A DNA stretch of 64,000 nt from Halomonas cerina. Its GTDB lineage: Bacteria > Pseudomonadota > Gammaproteobacteria > Pseudomonadales > Halomonadaceae. The stretch spans positions 186,001-250,000 of the forward strand of contig NZ_JACHXP010000002.1 of assembly GCF_014192215.1 (NCBI RefSeq), written 5' to 3'. This document shows, piece by piece, positions 63,097 through 64,000 of the stretch. Under the pieces are notes generated by a model, which saw only the letters and a list, made by a program, of their open reading frames with translations, was not told the DNA's origin and ran no database searches. How positions within the stretch are numbered: the stretch's first letter is position 1; each line of letters begins with the position of its first letter. The position numbers were made by a program, and so were the translations under genes.

Positions 63097-64000
63097 ATGA
63101 CAAAAGTGATCGCTGTTATTCTTACCTATAATCGGAAGGAATTGTTACGCCAATGTCTCGATGCGGTATATTCGCAGACGACGCCGTGCGATCAGGTGTT
63201 TGTCATCGACAATGCCAGCACCGATGGTACTCAAGACATGCTAGAGGACATGCCCTATCCGGATCTCCTTATCCATAGACTGTCACAAAATCTCGGTGCT
63301 GCAGGGGGATTCAATATCGGATTTCGGCTTGCGTACCAACATGGCGCCGATTTTGTCTGGATGATGGATGATGATGTCATCCCCAAGCCTACCGCCCTGC
63401 AGCGCTTGCTTGAGGCGAATGCGTTATTGAAGACACAGGAAGTCGAGTATTCGTACTTGCTCTCCACCGCCTTCACGGAAGGGGGGCTGGTGACCAACAC
63501 CCCCGAAGTCAGCCACCATAAGAACCGAATAGGTTACCATAGTTGGCCATTGCTGGCCGAACATGGGCTGGTCGCGGTGAGCCGCGGTACCTTTGTCTCG
63601 ATTCTGGTACCGCGTCTGACCCTGGAAACGTCCGGGCTGCCGATCCTATCGATGTTCATCTGGGGAGAAGATGCCGAGTTCACGCTAAGAATCACCAAGA
63701 CAGCGCCTGGCTTCCTGGTGGGGGCGAGTCAGGTGCTGCATGTGCGTCAGGGAAGTGGTTCGATCAGCATCCTGTCGGAAGATAATCCGGCGCGATTCAA
63801 ATACTATAAACACTTCATACGCAACAATATCTATATGGCAAAACAATATAGACCCTTTCACCGACGGGTTTCCGTGTTGCTTCGCTATCTGCGTATGGCG
63901 TTTACATTGTTGGGTCGCGGTCAATACCAGAAGGCGCGTGTCGTGATGCAGGGGCTAATGGCGAGTATGTATTTCGCTCCCCATCTCGAGGCGGCCGGGG
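63097..64000 (+). CDS. Family 2 glycosyltransferase, C-terminus beyond window
   Basis: 301 codons are open to the right edge with no stop. The N-terminus is MTKVIAVILTYNRKELLRQC, and the nucleotide-sugar region is VFVIDNASTDGT. The metal motif is FVWMMDDDVIPKPT, and the catalytic acidic residue lies in MFIWGEDAEFTLRITK, a layout like that of rhamnosyl- and galactofuranosyltransferases. Codon use is less GC-rich than in the housekeeping genes, as expected for a polysaccharide locus. Sugar and acceptor are unknown. Confidence 0.88.
   Translation, partial: MTKVIAVILTYNRKELLRQCLDAVYSQTTPCDQVFVIDNASTDGTQDMLEDMPYPDLLIHRLSQNLGAAGGFNIGFRLAYQHGADFVWMMDDDVIPKPTALQRLLEANALLKTQEVEYSYLLSTAFTEGGLVTNTPEVSHHKNRIGYHSWPLLAEHGLVAVSRGTFVSILVPRLTLETSGLPILSMFIWGEDAEFTLRITKTAPGFLVGASQVLHVRQGSGSISILSEDNPARFKYYKHFIRNNIYMAKQYRPFHRRVSVLLRYLRMAFTLLGRGQYQKARVVMQGLMASMYFAPHLEAAG

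Overview
The window is a chromosomal segment of a GC-rich gammaproteobacterium, most probably a halophilic member of the Halomonadaceae (Halomonas and relatives). That is inference from gene content and codon bias: Na+-translocating NADH:quinone reductase, a pyrophosphate-dependent phosphofructokinase, a DUF3141 PhaC-like protein, and long housekeeping blocks in the same order as in Pseudomonas. No tRNA, rRNA, prophage, insertion sequence or CRISPR array was seen.

Layout. 1-9.3 kb: end of a succinate-semialdehyde dehydrogenase-like gene, then a minus-strand housekeeping run (purH, dusB-fis, prmA, accB-accC, dsbD). 9.3-21 kb: a DUF2333 membrane protein, ppa, a PP2C-kinase fusion whose catalytic residues look lost, a PPi-dependent pfp, mpl-ubiX, a LysE exporter, a DedA/PAP2 fusion and two overlapping membrane proteins with eroded GGDEF domains. 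21-32.7 kb: the elongasome/lipoate block proA-nadD-rsfS-rlmH-mrdA-rodA-mltB-rlpA-dacA-ybeD-lipB, convergent with lipA. 32.8-41.6 kb: a LysR regulator, a shrunken biotin-carboxylase-like protein, a DUF3141 protein with a histone-like tail, topA, and two small genes, one behind a perfect Anr/FNR box. 41.6-44.3 kb: an Lpp/OprI-type lipoprotein between two L,D-transpeptidase genes. 44.4-56.2 kb: mfd, gap, nqrABCDEF and nqrM. 56.4-64 kb: the start of an O-antigen/surface polysaccharide locus with an exact ops (RfaH) element in its leader, followed by an acyltransferase, an epimerase, rfbF, an SAF-domain oxidoreductase, an rfbC-like epimerase and a glycosyltransferase cut by the window edge.

The most unusual structure is a family of gene-end elements built of 7-bp units. 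In four related copies (678-896, 16788-16927, 30302-30460, 31459-31676) AGCNNCN heptads start at the stop codon of a plus-strand gene. They are followed by a conserved segment, usually with an intrinsic terminator, and then by heptads of the complementary sequence (CGGCGCT or GGGCGCT). Unrelated heptad sequences with the same inverted design lie at 13225-13309, exactly stop codon to stop codon, and at 44324-44407. Other points of interest are the doubly degenerate PP2C-kinase, the biotin-carboxylase pseudoenzyme beside a PhaC-like protein, the Lpp/L,D-transpeptidase cluster, the ops element, the Anr box and three 22-bp direct repeats inside the polysaccharide locus.
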